Below, in pieces: positions 29,401-37,294 of a stretch of DNA of 64,000 nt (positions are counted from its first letter, which is position 1; each line of letters begins with the position of its first letter). This DNA comes from Treponema bryantii (GTDB lineage Bacteria; Spirochaetota; Spirochaetia; Treponematales; Treponemataceae): positions 3,348,001 to 3,412,000 of the forward strand of contig NZ_AP025286.1 of NCBI RefSeq assembly GCF_036492245.1, given 5' to 3'. Made by a program: the position numbers and the translations under genes. The notes beneath the pieces are model-generated. The model did no database searches. It saw only the letters and a list, made by a program, of their open reading frames with translations, and was not told the origin of the DNA.

Positions 29401-32400
29401 CGTACTTTTAATTCTAGTGTAAAATCATCCCCATTATGATTTTCCATGATAACATTATGGTATAGTCCAAATAGATCATCTGATGAAACAGTTTCCATCT
29501 GATTTGTAGAATAATACGAACCATTAGGAAGTCGTACCATTATATTATTGTTATCACACATTATGTATGGCAGATTAAGACGCCAGCCCGCTCCCATGGC
29601 AAGGTTATAATCTCCATTTCTCATAAAATAATTTTGAAAGCATTGTTTTACAGTATTTTCTGCAAGGCTTTTTCCATATCCTGCTAACTGGCGTAAAATA
29701 TTTGCACCTATAGCTGCATTAAAATTAAACGCCAAAGTAAGCTGGGTTCTCATACTCGGACCGTCAATTCGTGCTGTTTGAGTATCATAAATTCTCTTTA
29801 CAGGGAACTCAAAACCATTCTTTCCATGAATGACAAACTCTGTAGCTTCAGTCATCATTGTACCGCTTTCTGGAGATATAACTACATCACCTGCCTGACT
29901 CTCTGTATTTCCGTATGCATGACCTGCTTTTTTAAGCTCTTCTGGTGTCAAATCATTCATAAGGGTTGGCTGAATCGCATAATTAGTAAAATGATTTGTC
30001 GCAACAATAATAATGTTCTGATCTATGTCTATTGCAGACTTTTCGACCCTGAACCATCTACCCCATAAATCATCATAATAGTAAACTTCAAGGTCACTCT
30101 CAGGGAATCCGTTAGGTACAATTTCTTCATCATATGTCATGAAGAATAAAACTTCTTCATCGAAATGAGTATGCTCCTGCTCTACAAGATTTCCACTTCC
30201 GTTATCTACAAGTGTTGTGAATGAATAAATTGGAGAAAGAATAGGGTTTGTACTGTTTTCATGTAAAATAGGAGCATCAATCTCCTTTATCATTACACCT
30301 TTTATATTGTTGTCTTTTCCCATTGCAGGAAGTGCCATGGTTATATGCTCATATTCAACCGCTGTCGGTTCATCTTCTTTAAGAGGAACGATTGAAACAC
30401 CCGTCATAGCAAGTATTGCTTCTTTTTCCGGGCTATAGTTATGAGCCTTGTCTTCTGCCATAACAGACATTCTGACTTTAATACCATTATCAAGATTCTT
30501 CTTGTAACTGCATGCAGGTAAAACTATTTCCTTAGATACACCATTTTCCCAAAGATTCTTTCCTTCAATTACAATGGTATTCTGTATATCTCCTTCCTGC
30601 CACTTTATATGATATGCAATAATATCATCATCTTTTGTAGACCATTTTCCTTCCATGTTTCCGTTTCCAGGAATAAGGCGGCAGTTGTCTACTGCAAGCG
30701 GAGGAGTTGTATCAATATGAAGGCTGTATACTTCGGTTTCTGTTATGTTTCCCGCTTCATCGATTGCCCTTATAAGTGCATTATGAATTCCATCTGCAAG
30801 AACATCAAACTGATACGGGCTTTCTATAACCTTCCAGTTATTATCATCAAGTTTTAATTCAAATCTGTTAACACCAGATGTTTCGTCTTCTGTTGCAAAC
30901 TCTGCAGTTGGTCTACTGTTGCTGCTCCAGAACTCTATGTCAAATTCTGCTTCAAAAGCTTCTGGCGGAGTTACGTCTATAAAGTATCCTGAACTTGTTC
31001 TTGTAACGTTTCCTGCCCAGTCATATGCACTTACTGTAAGGATATGTTTTCCATCACTCATTACTGGTGTATTATCACCACTAATAAAGTCAATTTCCTG
31101 TTCCCCATCTATACTGAGGGTATATTTTTTGATTCCACTTGCAGCATCTGTTGTTTCAAAATAAAGACTTATAGAATTCTGACTTGTCCATTCTTCTTTA
31201 TTGATGTCTGCAGTAAATGTAAAATCCTCAGGACGTGTTACATCTACATATATACCAAGAGTTTCAAGTCTTATGTTTCCAGCCTTATCTATTGCACGTA
31301 CAAATACATTATGAATTCCATCTGCAAGTTCTCCAAGATTCAAAGGTGATTCACATAATGCCCATTCTCCGTTATCCAGAATATATTCATATCTGTCTAC
31401 TCCGCTTGTAGCATCTGTTGTTTCAAAGCTTACAGTTACATTATTTGTATTTCTCCAGTTTTCAATATCACTTTCTATATCCGCATTTATCACAAATTCT
31501 TCTGGAATAGTAGTATCAATACAGAACTCTACAGTCTTTCCTTCACTCTTATTACCAGCTCTATCGTATGCATAAATCGTCCAACTGTAAAAATCATCTT
31601 CCAGTTCATAATCTTTTGAATAAATATTTTCTGCACAGTATTCTGTTGCATATTCATCTACTTCGTACCATAAGTCCTTTTCATCACTTTCAGTTTCTAT
31701 TTTTATTACTGACTCCGGCCAATAGACACCATTTTCTGGAAGCTTTATTTCAAACTCAGGTGCAGTTGTATCTTTTTCAACAACTACTTCTTTTTCTGCG
31801 GTTCTTCCAAGACTATCTTTTACGATAACTTTATATGCATTTTCGCCTTCTTCAAGAACACATTTATAGCTGAACTCGCCATCTGTAATTACAACAGTTT
31901 CACCATTTATCTTTAATTCCGGCTCAACTGCATTCCAGACTCTTCCCCTAATTTCATACTCATCTTCCTGAGTAATGATTCCTTTATCAGCTCCTGATAC
32001 ATAAAGTTTTATTGTATCAGTCAGCTTATAAATTTCTTTTGTCCAGAATGCTACAGTTTCTGTATTATCTTTAAGTTCTATTTCTATTCTCTGATAACCG
32101 CCTGTTAATGCAGTTTCAGTTGTAAATCTTCCATTTCTATCAACTGCAACTTCTTTGCCGTTTATAAATGCTCTGTAATGATTTCTTTCTGCTCTTCCAC
32201 TGATTACAAATGTATTTGCTGTAACGTATTCAACAGATTCACTGCAGTTTAATGTTCCGCCTTTCTGTTTCTGTCCACCTTTGATAAAAAAGATTTCCTT
32301 ATATTTCTTTCCCTGATTTTCTGCTGTTACTTCAAGTTTTCCCTTAATACGGTAAAAATCCATTTGAGACAAAGGTAGATAGAATAATCTGTCGCTTCTC

Positions 32401-33758
32401 TGTAATCCATATCCGTTGATTTTAACGTTATCCAGAGAGTTTCCACTCCATCCTATAATACAGCCGTTCCATTCACCATCTTTTAAAGTCGGTCTGTATA
32501 ATTCAATGTCACATATTTTTTCTTCTTTAACTTCGCTATTTATGTTTTCACGAATTAAGCAGCTTTCAACATTATTGTTTTCAATTTTTATAAACTGCTC
32601 ACCAGCTCTTAAGCATTCTTTTTTAATAAAATAATGCAGAATTGTGTTTTCATTTAAAAGTGAAGCTTTATCTGCTTCGATTTTTCTATCATTTATAAAT
32701 AATGCAGGAACTTTTTCTGTTTTACAAACGCTTACCTCAAGTTCCAGGTCTTTATAATCTGTCTGTTCTATAAAATAAGATGCACTTTCGTCATTTATTC
32801 CGTAAATCTCTTTCCAGCCTTTCTTACCTTCTTCTGCACCCGCAAGTCTTGTACCTTTTATTTCAAGTTCACTGATAAAGCGAGCCTGCTCCCATCCACC
32901 TGGGAATGTAATTCTAAGACGTTTTGCTGTTACTCTAGAAACATCTTCCTGTACCCAGCTTTCATCTTTTTGATTATAAGGACCAATCTGTACAAGAGTC
33001 TTCCAGCGGTTATTTTCTTCATACTCTACTTTGATAGATCTGAAGGCTCTCTGGATATAAGTTCTTATAGATGATATTTCATAAATACCATCAAGATTCC
33101 AGATTATCTGTGCTTTTTCACGAGGCTCACCAATTATATTGCCGAATATTTCATCTGTACGATTTACTTTTTTCTCGCTCTGAATTTCATAAGGAAGATA
33201 CCATAACGGTTCATACCATGGACCTGATACCTTAGAATCCCAAAGGCGCTCTGGTTTTATATTAATCTGCTCTTTCAGGTTAAACTCATAACTTGCAGGA
33301 AGTATTTTTCCACTTTCTTCTTCATTTCGTAAATCAAATTTTACTTCCTTGATTTTAATTTCACTGGCATTTTCACCACTTAATCTAATTCCAAGGATAT
33401 TTGATTCCCTTCTCATTTGCGGTAATGTCATTTCGACAATACCGTCAAATGGACCGTATTTAAAACAGCCGCTTAATGCAGTCTGTCCGTTTCCATTTTC
33501 TTCATAAAGCTGGATTTTAGAATTTTCCGGAATCTCACACTCTATATAAACAACATCTTTCTTTTCTGCTGTTTCTGATTCAATCTCTATCCAACCGTCT
33601 GTCTCCCCTTCCTTTAATGCCCAGTATGTTTCACTGTCATTATCAGCTATCTGCCATGGAGCCTTATCTATTCTTCCATTTGTACCAGATTTGTAGTCAT
33701 ATGCAAAAACTAAACCTGTAAACAATATTCCTGTTATAAATGCCAGACTTCTTTTCAT
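23436..33758 (-). CDS. Giant secreted Rhs/YD-repeat polymorphic toxin with discoidin and Ig-like domains
   Basis: About 3440 aa. I choose the ATG at 33758 because AAGGTGG lies 6 nt upstream; a GTG nine bases earlier overlaps the RBS. A Sec signal peptide ends near VFA. Discoidin (F5/8C)-like domains occupy about 20-150 and 160-303. Four OmpL47-like Ig repeats (about 660-1010; each DxTxPE to AxDxAGN) follow, then the Rhs shell start (about 1300), a long YD-repeat region (about 1830-3170, units such as YDANGN and YDKLNR) and the core end (YYFNARWYDSELG to DPIRDGLNWWNYC, about 3180-3220). A third discoidin-like domain (about 2800-2940) interrupts the YD repeats. The variable tip (about 3225-3440) is helix- and Gly/Lys-rich with no recognised enzyme motif. 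It follows the 1117-aa gene by 18 bp. Confidence 0.88.
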   Translation of the reverse strand: MKRSLAFITGILFTGLVFAYDYKSGTNGRIDKAPWQIADNDSETYWALKEGETDGWIEIESETAEKKDVVYIECEIPENSKIQLYEENGNGQTALSGCFKYGPFDGIVEMTLPQMRRESNILGIRLSGENASEIKIKEVKFDLRNEEESGKILPASYEFNLKEQINIKPERLWDSKVSGPWYEPLWYLPYEIQSEKKVNRTDEIFGNIIGEPREKAQIIWNLDGIYEISSIRTYIQRAFRSIKVEYEENNRWKTLVQIGPYNQKDESWVQEDVSRVTAKRLRITFPGGWEQARFISELEIKGTRLAGAEEGKKGWKEIYGINDESASYFIEQTDYKDLELEVSVCKTEKVPALFINDRKIEADKASLLNENTILHYFIKKECLRAGEQFIKIENNNVESCLIRENINSEVKEEKICDIELYRPTLKDGEWNGCIIGWSGNSLDNVKINGYGLQRSDRLFYLPLSQMDFYRIKGKLEVTAENQGKKYKEIFFIKGGQKQKGGTLNCSESVEYVTANTFVISGRAERNHYRAFINGKEVAVDRNGRFTTETALTGGYQRIEIELKDNTETVAFWTKEIYKLTDTIKLYVSGADKGIITQEDEYEIRGRVWNAVEPELKINGETVVITDGEFSYKCVLEEGENAYKVIVKDSLGRTAEKEVVVEKDTTAPEFEIKLPENGVYWPESVIKIETESDEKDLWYEVDEYATEYCAENIYSKDYELEDDFYSWTIYAYDRAGNKSEGKTVEFCIDTTIPEEFVINADIESDIENWRNTNNVTVSFETTDATSGVDRYEYILDNGEWALCESPLNLGELADGIHNVFVRAIDKAGNIRLETLGIYVDVTRPEDFTFTADINKEEWTSQNSISLYFETTDAASGIKKYTLSIDGEQEIDFISGDNTPVMSDGKHILTVSAYDWAGNVTRTSSGYFIDVTPPEAFEAEFDIEFWSSNSRPTAEFATEDETSGVNRFELKLDDNNWKVIESPYQFDVLADGIHNALIRAIDEAGNITETEVYSLHIDTTPPLAVDNCRLIPGNGNMEGKWSTKDDDIIAYHIKWQEGDIQNTIVIEGKNLWENGVSKEIVLPACSYKKNLDNGIKVRMSVMAEDKAHNYSPEKEAILAMTGVSIVPLKEDEPTAVEYEHITMALPAMGKDNNIKGVMIKEIDAPILHENSTNPILSPIYSFTTLVDNGSGNLVEQEHTHFDEEVLFFMTYDEEIVPNGFPESDLEVYYYDDLWGRWFRVEKSAIDIDQNIIIVATNHFTNYAIQPTLMNDLTPEELKKAGHAYGNTESQAGDVVISPESGTMMTEATEFVIHGKNGFEFPVKRIYDTQTARIDGPSMRTQLTLAFNFNAAIGANILRQLAGYGKSLAENTVKQCFQNYFMRNGDYNLAMGAGWRLNLPYIMCDNNNIMVRLPNGSYYSTNQMETVSSDDLFGLYHNVIMENHNGDDFTLELKVRRSLNPDLETSLAAGDSLGIEKGLFEVFSAASSTTSVSGAIRTAISMSGWVIEESKLTMKDGMQYLFTPLGGIKEIRDPSGENVINFKYSETNRRLLKSILDPYGNEIKINYNEGEFLRPYITSIEKKDTYGNTEKWTYEYTSPKLDSLMGILPQLQKVTDAQGRSSEYKSDYSESNIIISGGGSLKVNIFLTLLDIFPPLSALKEVFGAYSVTLTARFGIEWPQFISEITTPEKGKTQIEYYLADLSQFETKPADYFLGFIPTAIKFSYDFYQKLLTQSVTIINGDLKKKTKYEYNITGYGSQYLVTKCIIDDGNTKTTNDYSTNSKEYYKYTFVEDNVIDVISAPLLMTEESNYEKAYYTRLALTTIKKINGDIYETKSYSWDNKKSHLLSETSDRDAVISEVTYEYDNWGNIKKQVEKLSRKDNSVTTRVKTTINQYYGTDSAKITGFPYEGVPGSQDSAVRGMKNLLVAQSIDDGYLTVYNANAYDQYGRNIWSGIYNKDHWAASTTEYADGEISKTVNPLGQVVNYSYSYYNGQINTKAVYEGKDITLESAKSIYTSSKLWEKDGNGNLIKYSYDKLNRITKTEYPAGKTDFIIYDDKARTITVKHEDGKIYAKYFYDYLHNLIKQELYDYSSGKEEVSEALLEYDNNNNVIKMTDANGNVTGYEYDKLNRLVKQTNPDGTTKTTVYYDNFSERTIYDENHNGNGSATLEQLSYDGLVETQIKKMNTSENQTVSYVYDANGRVVKTTDQLGQDTKTSYSVFGEVEKVEKPSVEVYENKIKKTVIPVDIVEYNDMGLASVKKNGYENNFRVEETVYDSMGRAESVKKYAVINGTPSSDVRTVKYTYDANGNIRTEIDEEENVKEYTYTPRNQKKTETDALDGVITYVYDRNDKVIKQTDAMGFVAEYKYDDLQRLVEAVLPEVAAGHEKREYVITYDKAGNALSMSEPVGKLTEWTYDSRNRKLTEKISGDNCQSIERSWEYDNVGNIKTLTESGCITSYTYDCLNNLLETDFPDGQKKINDYDKLNRVVKTANASGAYKTFEYNSLNLVTCQKDEDDKYIDFKYDVWGNQTYRNENNNEGSGSQIWEITYNDFGQPVLEEKNDGTKWSYAYDKRGLLVKKTDPKGIILNNEYDACGRLLKEVRTLNGKTESKSYTYDKNCFMYLASDNSVVSKINFISGNYKANAYDLVTSLETSVAGKRFNTSYQYDDALNLIELSYPDSSKADYSYNALGQLTAINNGSGTTYADNGTYDSLGRLLSITAGNKKVTSRTWDYTAGTLSGYSWDLEKYKARELGWDKLGNITSISKGTADNPDIKNTYEYDKMGRLISEHNGAEVEVSTKESQKTNFLYVQNDVSGKKKGIYNSESVKLDYYAGSVIVDLEKAQTLCSLKVFARNNRIKPEHLEVWLSSDEKGENWIHDDEVTWENSREGWNLIFKEETKARYVKLHSLWDERDEDYAPVDHATYSGNIWNLFEVSYIANGKVNAFSYDARGNRLTETETYANPNGRVKFYEYYANSDLIKKAGNWYFNYDKNGNLTARGTEAQDSGNELFSAWTFSETDGELWTYEYDLQNRMTKASYSGKGSSNLKERGSYVYDYRGLLVKKTYQNYNPSDLVEVENEEIAKTVTEFYEYTADGRVIYNECSEENDTKQTTYIWANTTLWCEVNAGVVYYHHTDHLGTTEVVTDENGTVVWEAGYEAFGSVLNEKGDSKFTPSYTGKFFDNASGLYYFNARWYDSELGKFTTSDPIRDGLNWWNYCNGNPISFLDFTGEICYSYYDAEVGKYGIITYDKTRTKLLNLANNILDFYPIGIGEFGKSLSNFMTPFDKLKVIDSSLSAGHVMSKEVNSILNKIGTANDIVEISKRFTNGMSKGSKIGKKINSAAKILGKVSDAIDITKTGLSLVDSNSYIIDNLVLSVYENNLMGDSRSAVEKNYYIARESINNMIENGNISLNKGDNGIIYYQINDQEQVNATIELFNKDEE
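24100..24439 (-). repeat. Rhs direct repeat, copy 1 (in main Rhs gene)
   Basis: The partner of 21970-22309 in the same orientation, 2130 bp away. Recombination between the copies would swap the C-terminal tip of the Rhs protein and delete the intervening two genes. Confidence 0.9.
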
Positions 33759-33776
33759 ATTTTCCACCTTTTTTAA

Positions 33777-36700
33777 TTATCTGATTAATCCGTTTATATA
33801 GATATTTCGCTCATTATCTTCAACTATGACTGATTCATAATTGTAGTTTCCATCTTTATCGGTTTTTATTCCGTATTCGCTACAGCCGCTTATTCTTCCG
33901 CTTCCAATTTCAAGATTTCCGCCAAGAAGATGAATACCTGTAATACTATCTTTTATCTCAAGATTATCTGCAATAAGACTTCCATTTTCAGTTAATACAA
34001 CGCCTCGTCCACTATTACTTACAAATAACTTTTCACATTCAAGTGTTGAATTAAGTTTCAGTCCGTATCCAGAACACTTATTAAGTTTTATTTCCTTTGC
34101 CTTAAGGCTTTCTCCATTCATAAGGATTCCATTACCACAGTTTTCCATCTTTATTGAATCAGTAAGCTTCATGCTTACTCCAGGGAATACTGTAAGGCCG
34201 CAGTCTGCATCAAATAAATTAAGACTGTCTCCACTCAGATTTCCTTTTACTACAATTCCCCTCCACTTGTTTTGCTTTTCTTCTTCTGCGGCTTCAACAT
34301 ACTTGTCATCCTTAAAGCCTGCCTGTACAAATCTGATAGTTTTTGCTTCTCCTTCATCAAGGATCAATTCTCCGCCTTGCTCTACTGTAATACCACCTTT
34401 GTCTTCCAGGTTAATACTTCCAACACAAAGACATGTTATATCGCTGTCATATTCACTATGCGCAGTATCTCCTATCTGAAGCTTCATGTTTTGAGGCACA
34501 ATTATTTCCTTTTTGATTATATGTTCACCTCGCCATACTTCGTCTCCATAAAGGGTTCCGAACTGGGTGTCTATGATGTTTACCTTAAACTCTGCTTCAT
34601 CTGTACCAGCTTTTATTTTCAATGTGTACTCTGATAATGCTCCTGTTCGTTCTGGTGACTGCTCGTAATAAATGTTTTCAAAACTTGCATTATTGTTTTT
34701 CTTATAATCATTTTCTTTACTTGTCTTTCCGTTTCCAAAGTCCCAGAAAAGCTCTGTAAACGCCTGACCACCTTCTGCAGGTACAATTTCCATCTTAATC
34801 GGCTGATTTGGACGTGCTGTTATTCCGTCTGCATTGTAACTTCCAGCATCTCCTACAATGAGTCTTGCTTTTCCTCCAAGTACACTTGGAGACTGTGCAT
34901 AAAGTCTTACAGTTTTATCTGTCCACTGTTCCTGGTTTCCCGAATATCCTTCCGTAAGTTCTACTGCCAGTACTGTCGTAACATTATACTGAAGCGCATA
35001 TTTTCCTATCTTTACCCAATCACCGTCCATTTCTTTATCACGGGATATAAATACATTCTTATTGTTATTTCCAAGAACAAATTCCCCGCAGCCTGCAGTT
35101 CCGCCCTCCACTCCTACTGGATTTGTATCCGTTTCCTGAAGCTTAAACTTTCCGTTTTCGCTTGTCAGTTCTACATATCCCTGAACCAGTACCTGATATT
35201 CTTCAATGTCTGGATCTTCTACCTTTATCGCAAGTCCTACTACTGCAGTATCCGGCATTTTGAAACTTTCCGTGCTACCTTCTATTATTTCTCCCTGATC
35301 ATTAATTACAAGATAAGTATCTTCCTCGCCTTTTACCCTGATACTGTACCGGCTTTTATTGTTTGTCAGTTTTATTATTGTGTCATTACATATTGTCTCT
35401 GTTATTGTTTCTGCCGGGTTTACAGGATCTGTATATTCATAAATACAGTCATATGAAATGTTTTTATGCGTAAAGCCTGTATTCTCTACTGCTGTATCTA
35501 TACAATAAGTTCCAGAATCATCTGATATGATTTTATCTTTCAGATTGTCGGTTTGTGTCGTGAGTCTTTCCCAGATACCTTTAGCGCTTGTATTAAACTT
35601 ATCAGCTTTTGTATTACCGAAACTGGCCTCTGTAATTGGATCATACTTTGATGAGTCTTTTGAATTAGTCAAAGAGAAACGTCTCTTAAGTCTTATATTT
35701 GTGTAATTTGCAGTTGTACAGTCTGATTTTTTACTAGTAATTCCCGTGTAGAAGTTTACTTTTACCCTGTTCTTTTCTTCTTCTGGTTCTTCATAATCCG
35801 TAAAGATTGATGCCGGTACAAAATAACCCTGATCTCCACCAAGAGTCACTGTTTTGTGATTTCCGGCTATATCGGTTACCATTAATTCGAATTTTATGTA
35901 ATTATCTATATTTCTGTTTAAATCTTCACTCTTATCATATGTATAAGTTACATATTCTATTCTGTTTTGTCCTTGTTTATCTTCAATATCAATTGATACT
36001 GAATCTCCTGGTACATCATTTACTATAGGAGTTACTGTTACTCCTGCAATTCCACTGTCTGCATCCCTGATATCATGTATATTTAATAAAAACTTACTTT
36101 TGTAATTATTTTGCTCTTCAGCAAATTCTGATTTATATTCAATGCTGGTTTCAAATGCAGGTAAAGTTTTATCTATTTTGATTGTTGCCTCGCTTCTGTT
36201 ACCAAGCCCGTCAACTGCCCATAGTGTATGAATACCTGTTTCATTATATAGCTCTCCACCGGTTTCCGAAACTCCAGCTCCATCTTCATATTTTATATAC
36301 AGATCTTTGTTTGTCCATTTTTCTGGAGAATGATGTTCAGTTTTATTTTCATCATAATATGCATCTATAGTTGGACCAGTTAAGTCAATGGTTATTTCCC
36401 TCTCTCGTACATTTCCTACATTATCTGTAGCTACTAATTTGTATATGCCATCTTCAAGGTCGTCTAATATTATTCTTTCTCCATTATTATTCGCTGCATA
36501 TACCTTACGAAAAGAATCTTGTACTTCAAGCCGTTTTATTCCTGACTGAGTATCTTCTGCTGTTACATCTATTTCTCGTTTTCTTAGAGTATTTGAAATA
36601 TTTAGATAAAATATTGGAATCCATAAACTCTCCATCCCCCCAAAGCCAAGATTTTGATAATAACTTAATTCTTCTTTTTCTTCATTAGACAAAATATATG

Positions 36701-37130
36701 GCGCAGTAGCATCTACTATAATATAAAAATAAGATGGTTCATCGTTTGGTATTTCGTTAAAACCACTTTTAATTATTATAATATTGGAATTACATGTATA
36801 AAAATATGTGCCTCTAGATTTATACATTGTATCTTGAATTTGCACATAACTATATGCTGTTGCGGTTGGTGTTGTTATAAATACCCCTTCTGGCACCTCG
36901 CCAATACTAACAGGTGGATTCCACGTCTTACTCTCAACGTATGTTACTATAAGTTTTATTATTACCCCTTTTTGAATATATATGGTTCCATTAGATTGAG
37001 ACCACTTTCCTTTTGGTATCTCTATTTTGTAACGATTGGTTGTTATAACGCAGTCATACTCTTCTGAAGATAAATTAAATACATTTAAAAATAATACTAC
37101 TAAAATAATTAAAATACTTTTTTTCTTCAT
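33777..37130 (-). CDS. Secreted Ig-like/PKD/beta-helix protein, first gene of the Rhs operon
   Basis: 1117 aa from the ATG at 37130, chosen for the AAGGA box just upstream; the frame extends further but without an RBS. A Sec signal peptide covers about 1-20. OmpL47-like Ig repeats (about 170-330: VTAEDTQSGIKRLEVQD, LTGPTIDAYY, YNETGIHTLWAVDGLGNRSE) match those in the Rhs protein. A PKD domain (about 765-850, FTELFWDFGNGKTS) and a right-handed parallel beta-helix (about 865-1117, with recurring LKAKEIKLNKCSGYGL-like rungs) follow. It is probably a surface or periplasmic partner of the Rhs protein, for display, export or adhesion. That role is inferred from shared domains and operon position only. 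Confidence 0.75.
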   Translation of the reverse strand: MKKKSILIILVVLFLNVFNLSSEEYDCVITTNRYKIEIPKGKWSQSNGTIYIQKGVIIKLIVTYVESKTWNPPVSIGEVPEGVFITTPTATAYSYVQIQDTMYKSRGTYFYTCNSNIIIIKSGFNEIPNDEPSYFYIIVDATAPYILSNEEKEELSYYQNLGFGGMESLWIPIFYLNISNTLRKREIDVTAEDTQSGIKRLEVQDSFRKVYAANNNGERIILDDLEDGIYKLVATDNVGNVREREITIDLTGPTIDAYYDENKTEHHSPEKWTNKDLYIKYEDGAGVSETGGELYNETGIHTLWAVDGLGNRSEATIKIDKTLPAFETSIEYKSEFAEEQNNYKSKFLLNIHDIRDADSGIAGVTVTPIVNDVPGDSVSIDIEDKQGQNRIEYVTYTYDKSEDLNRNIDNYIKFELMVTDIAGNHKTVTLGGDQGYFVPASIFTDYEEPEEEKNRVKVNFYTGITSKKSDCTTANYTNIRLKRRFSLTNSKDSSKYDPITEASFGNTKADKFNTSAKGIWERLTTQTDNLKDKIISDDSGTYCIDTAVENTGFTHKNISYDCIYEYTDPVNPAETITETICNDTIIKLTNNKSRYSIRVKGEEDTYLVINDQGEIIEGSTESFKMPDTAVVGLAIKVEDPDIEEYQVLVQGYVELTSENGKFKLQETDTNPVGVEGGTAGCGEFVLGNNNKNVFISRDKEMDGDWVKIGKYALQYNVTTVLAVELTEGYSGNQEQWTDKTVRLYAQSPSVLGGKARLIVGDAGSYNADGITARPNQPIKMEIVPAEGGQAFTELFWDFGNGKTSKENDYKKNNNASFENIYYEQSPERTGALSEYTLKIKAGTDEAEFKVNIIDTQFGTLYGDEVWRGEHIIKKEIIVPQNMKLQIGDTAHSEYDSDITCLCVGSINLEDKGGITVEQGGELILDEGEAKTIRFVQAGFKDDKYVEAAEEEKQNKWRGIVVKGNLSGDSLNLFDADCGLTVFPGVSMKLTDSIKMENCGNGILMNGESLKAKEIKLNKCSGYGLKLNSTLECEKLFVSNSGRGVVLTENGSLIADNLEIKDSITGIHLLGGNLEIGSGRISGCSEYGIKTDKDGNYNYESVIVEDNERNIYINGLIR

Positions 37131-37149
37131 AATTCTTCCTTTTATTATT

Positions 37150-37178
37150 TTTATACATGTGTAATAAAACCAAGTCAA
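37150..37178 (-). promoter_or_regulatory. Sigma70-type promoter of the Rhs island
   Basis: On the minus strand TTGACT (37173-37178) and TATAAA (37150-37155) are separated by exactly 17 bp. The predicted start is near 37143, 13 bp before the gene for the 1117-aa protein. Confidence 0.7.
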
Positions 37179-37204
37179 TCAAAAAAAGATTGAAATACAC
37201 ACTT

Positions 37205-37220
37205 TGTGACAAATGTCACA
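37205..37220. promoter_or_regulatory. CRP/FNR-family operator, perfect palindrome
   Basis: TGTGACAAATGTCACA matches the CRP consensus TGTGA-N6-TCACA exactly and lies in a longer inverted repeat, TTTGTGACA/TGTCACAAA. Its centre is about 70 bp upstream of the predicted start of the Rhs operon, close to a class I activator position. It also lies 75 bp beyond the stop of the decarboxylase gene. Confidence 0.65.
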
Positions 37221-37242
37221 AAAAAAAACAGGGTCATATAAA

Positions 37243-37276
37243 AAACCCCGCAGAAGCACAAACTCCTGCGGGGTTT
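37243..37276 (-). terminator. Intrinsic terminator of the decarboxylase gene
   Basis: AAACCCCGCAG pairs with CTGCGGGGTTT around a 12-nt loop; on the minus strand it is followed by TTTTTTAT. It is 18 bp beyond the stop. Confidence 0.88.
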
Positions 37277-37294
37277 ATCAGGTTTAGAACCAGT

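Noticed and set aside
30919-31349. Long plus-strand open frames opposite the Rhs gene.
   Set aside because: They are antisense shadows of the YD/Ig-coding strand with no RBS and no recognisable domain.
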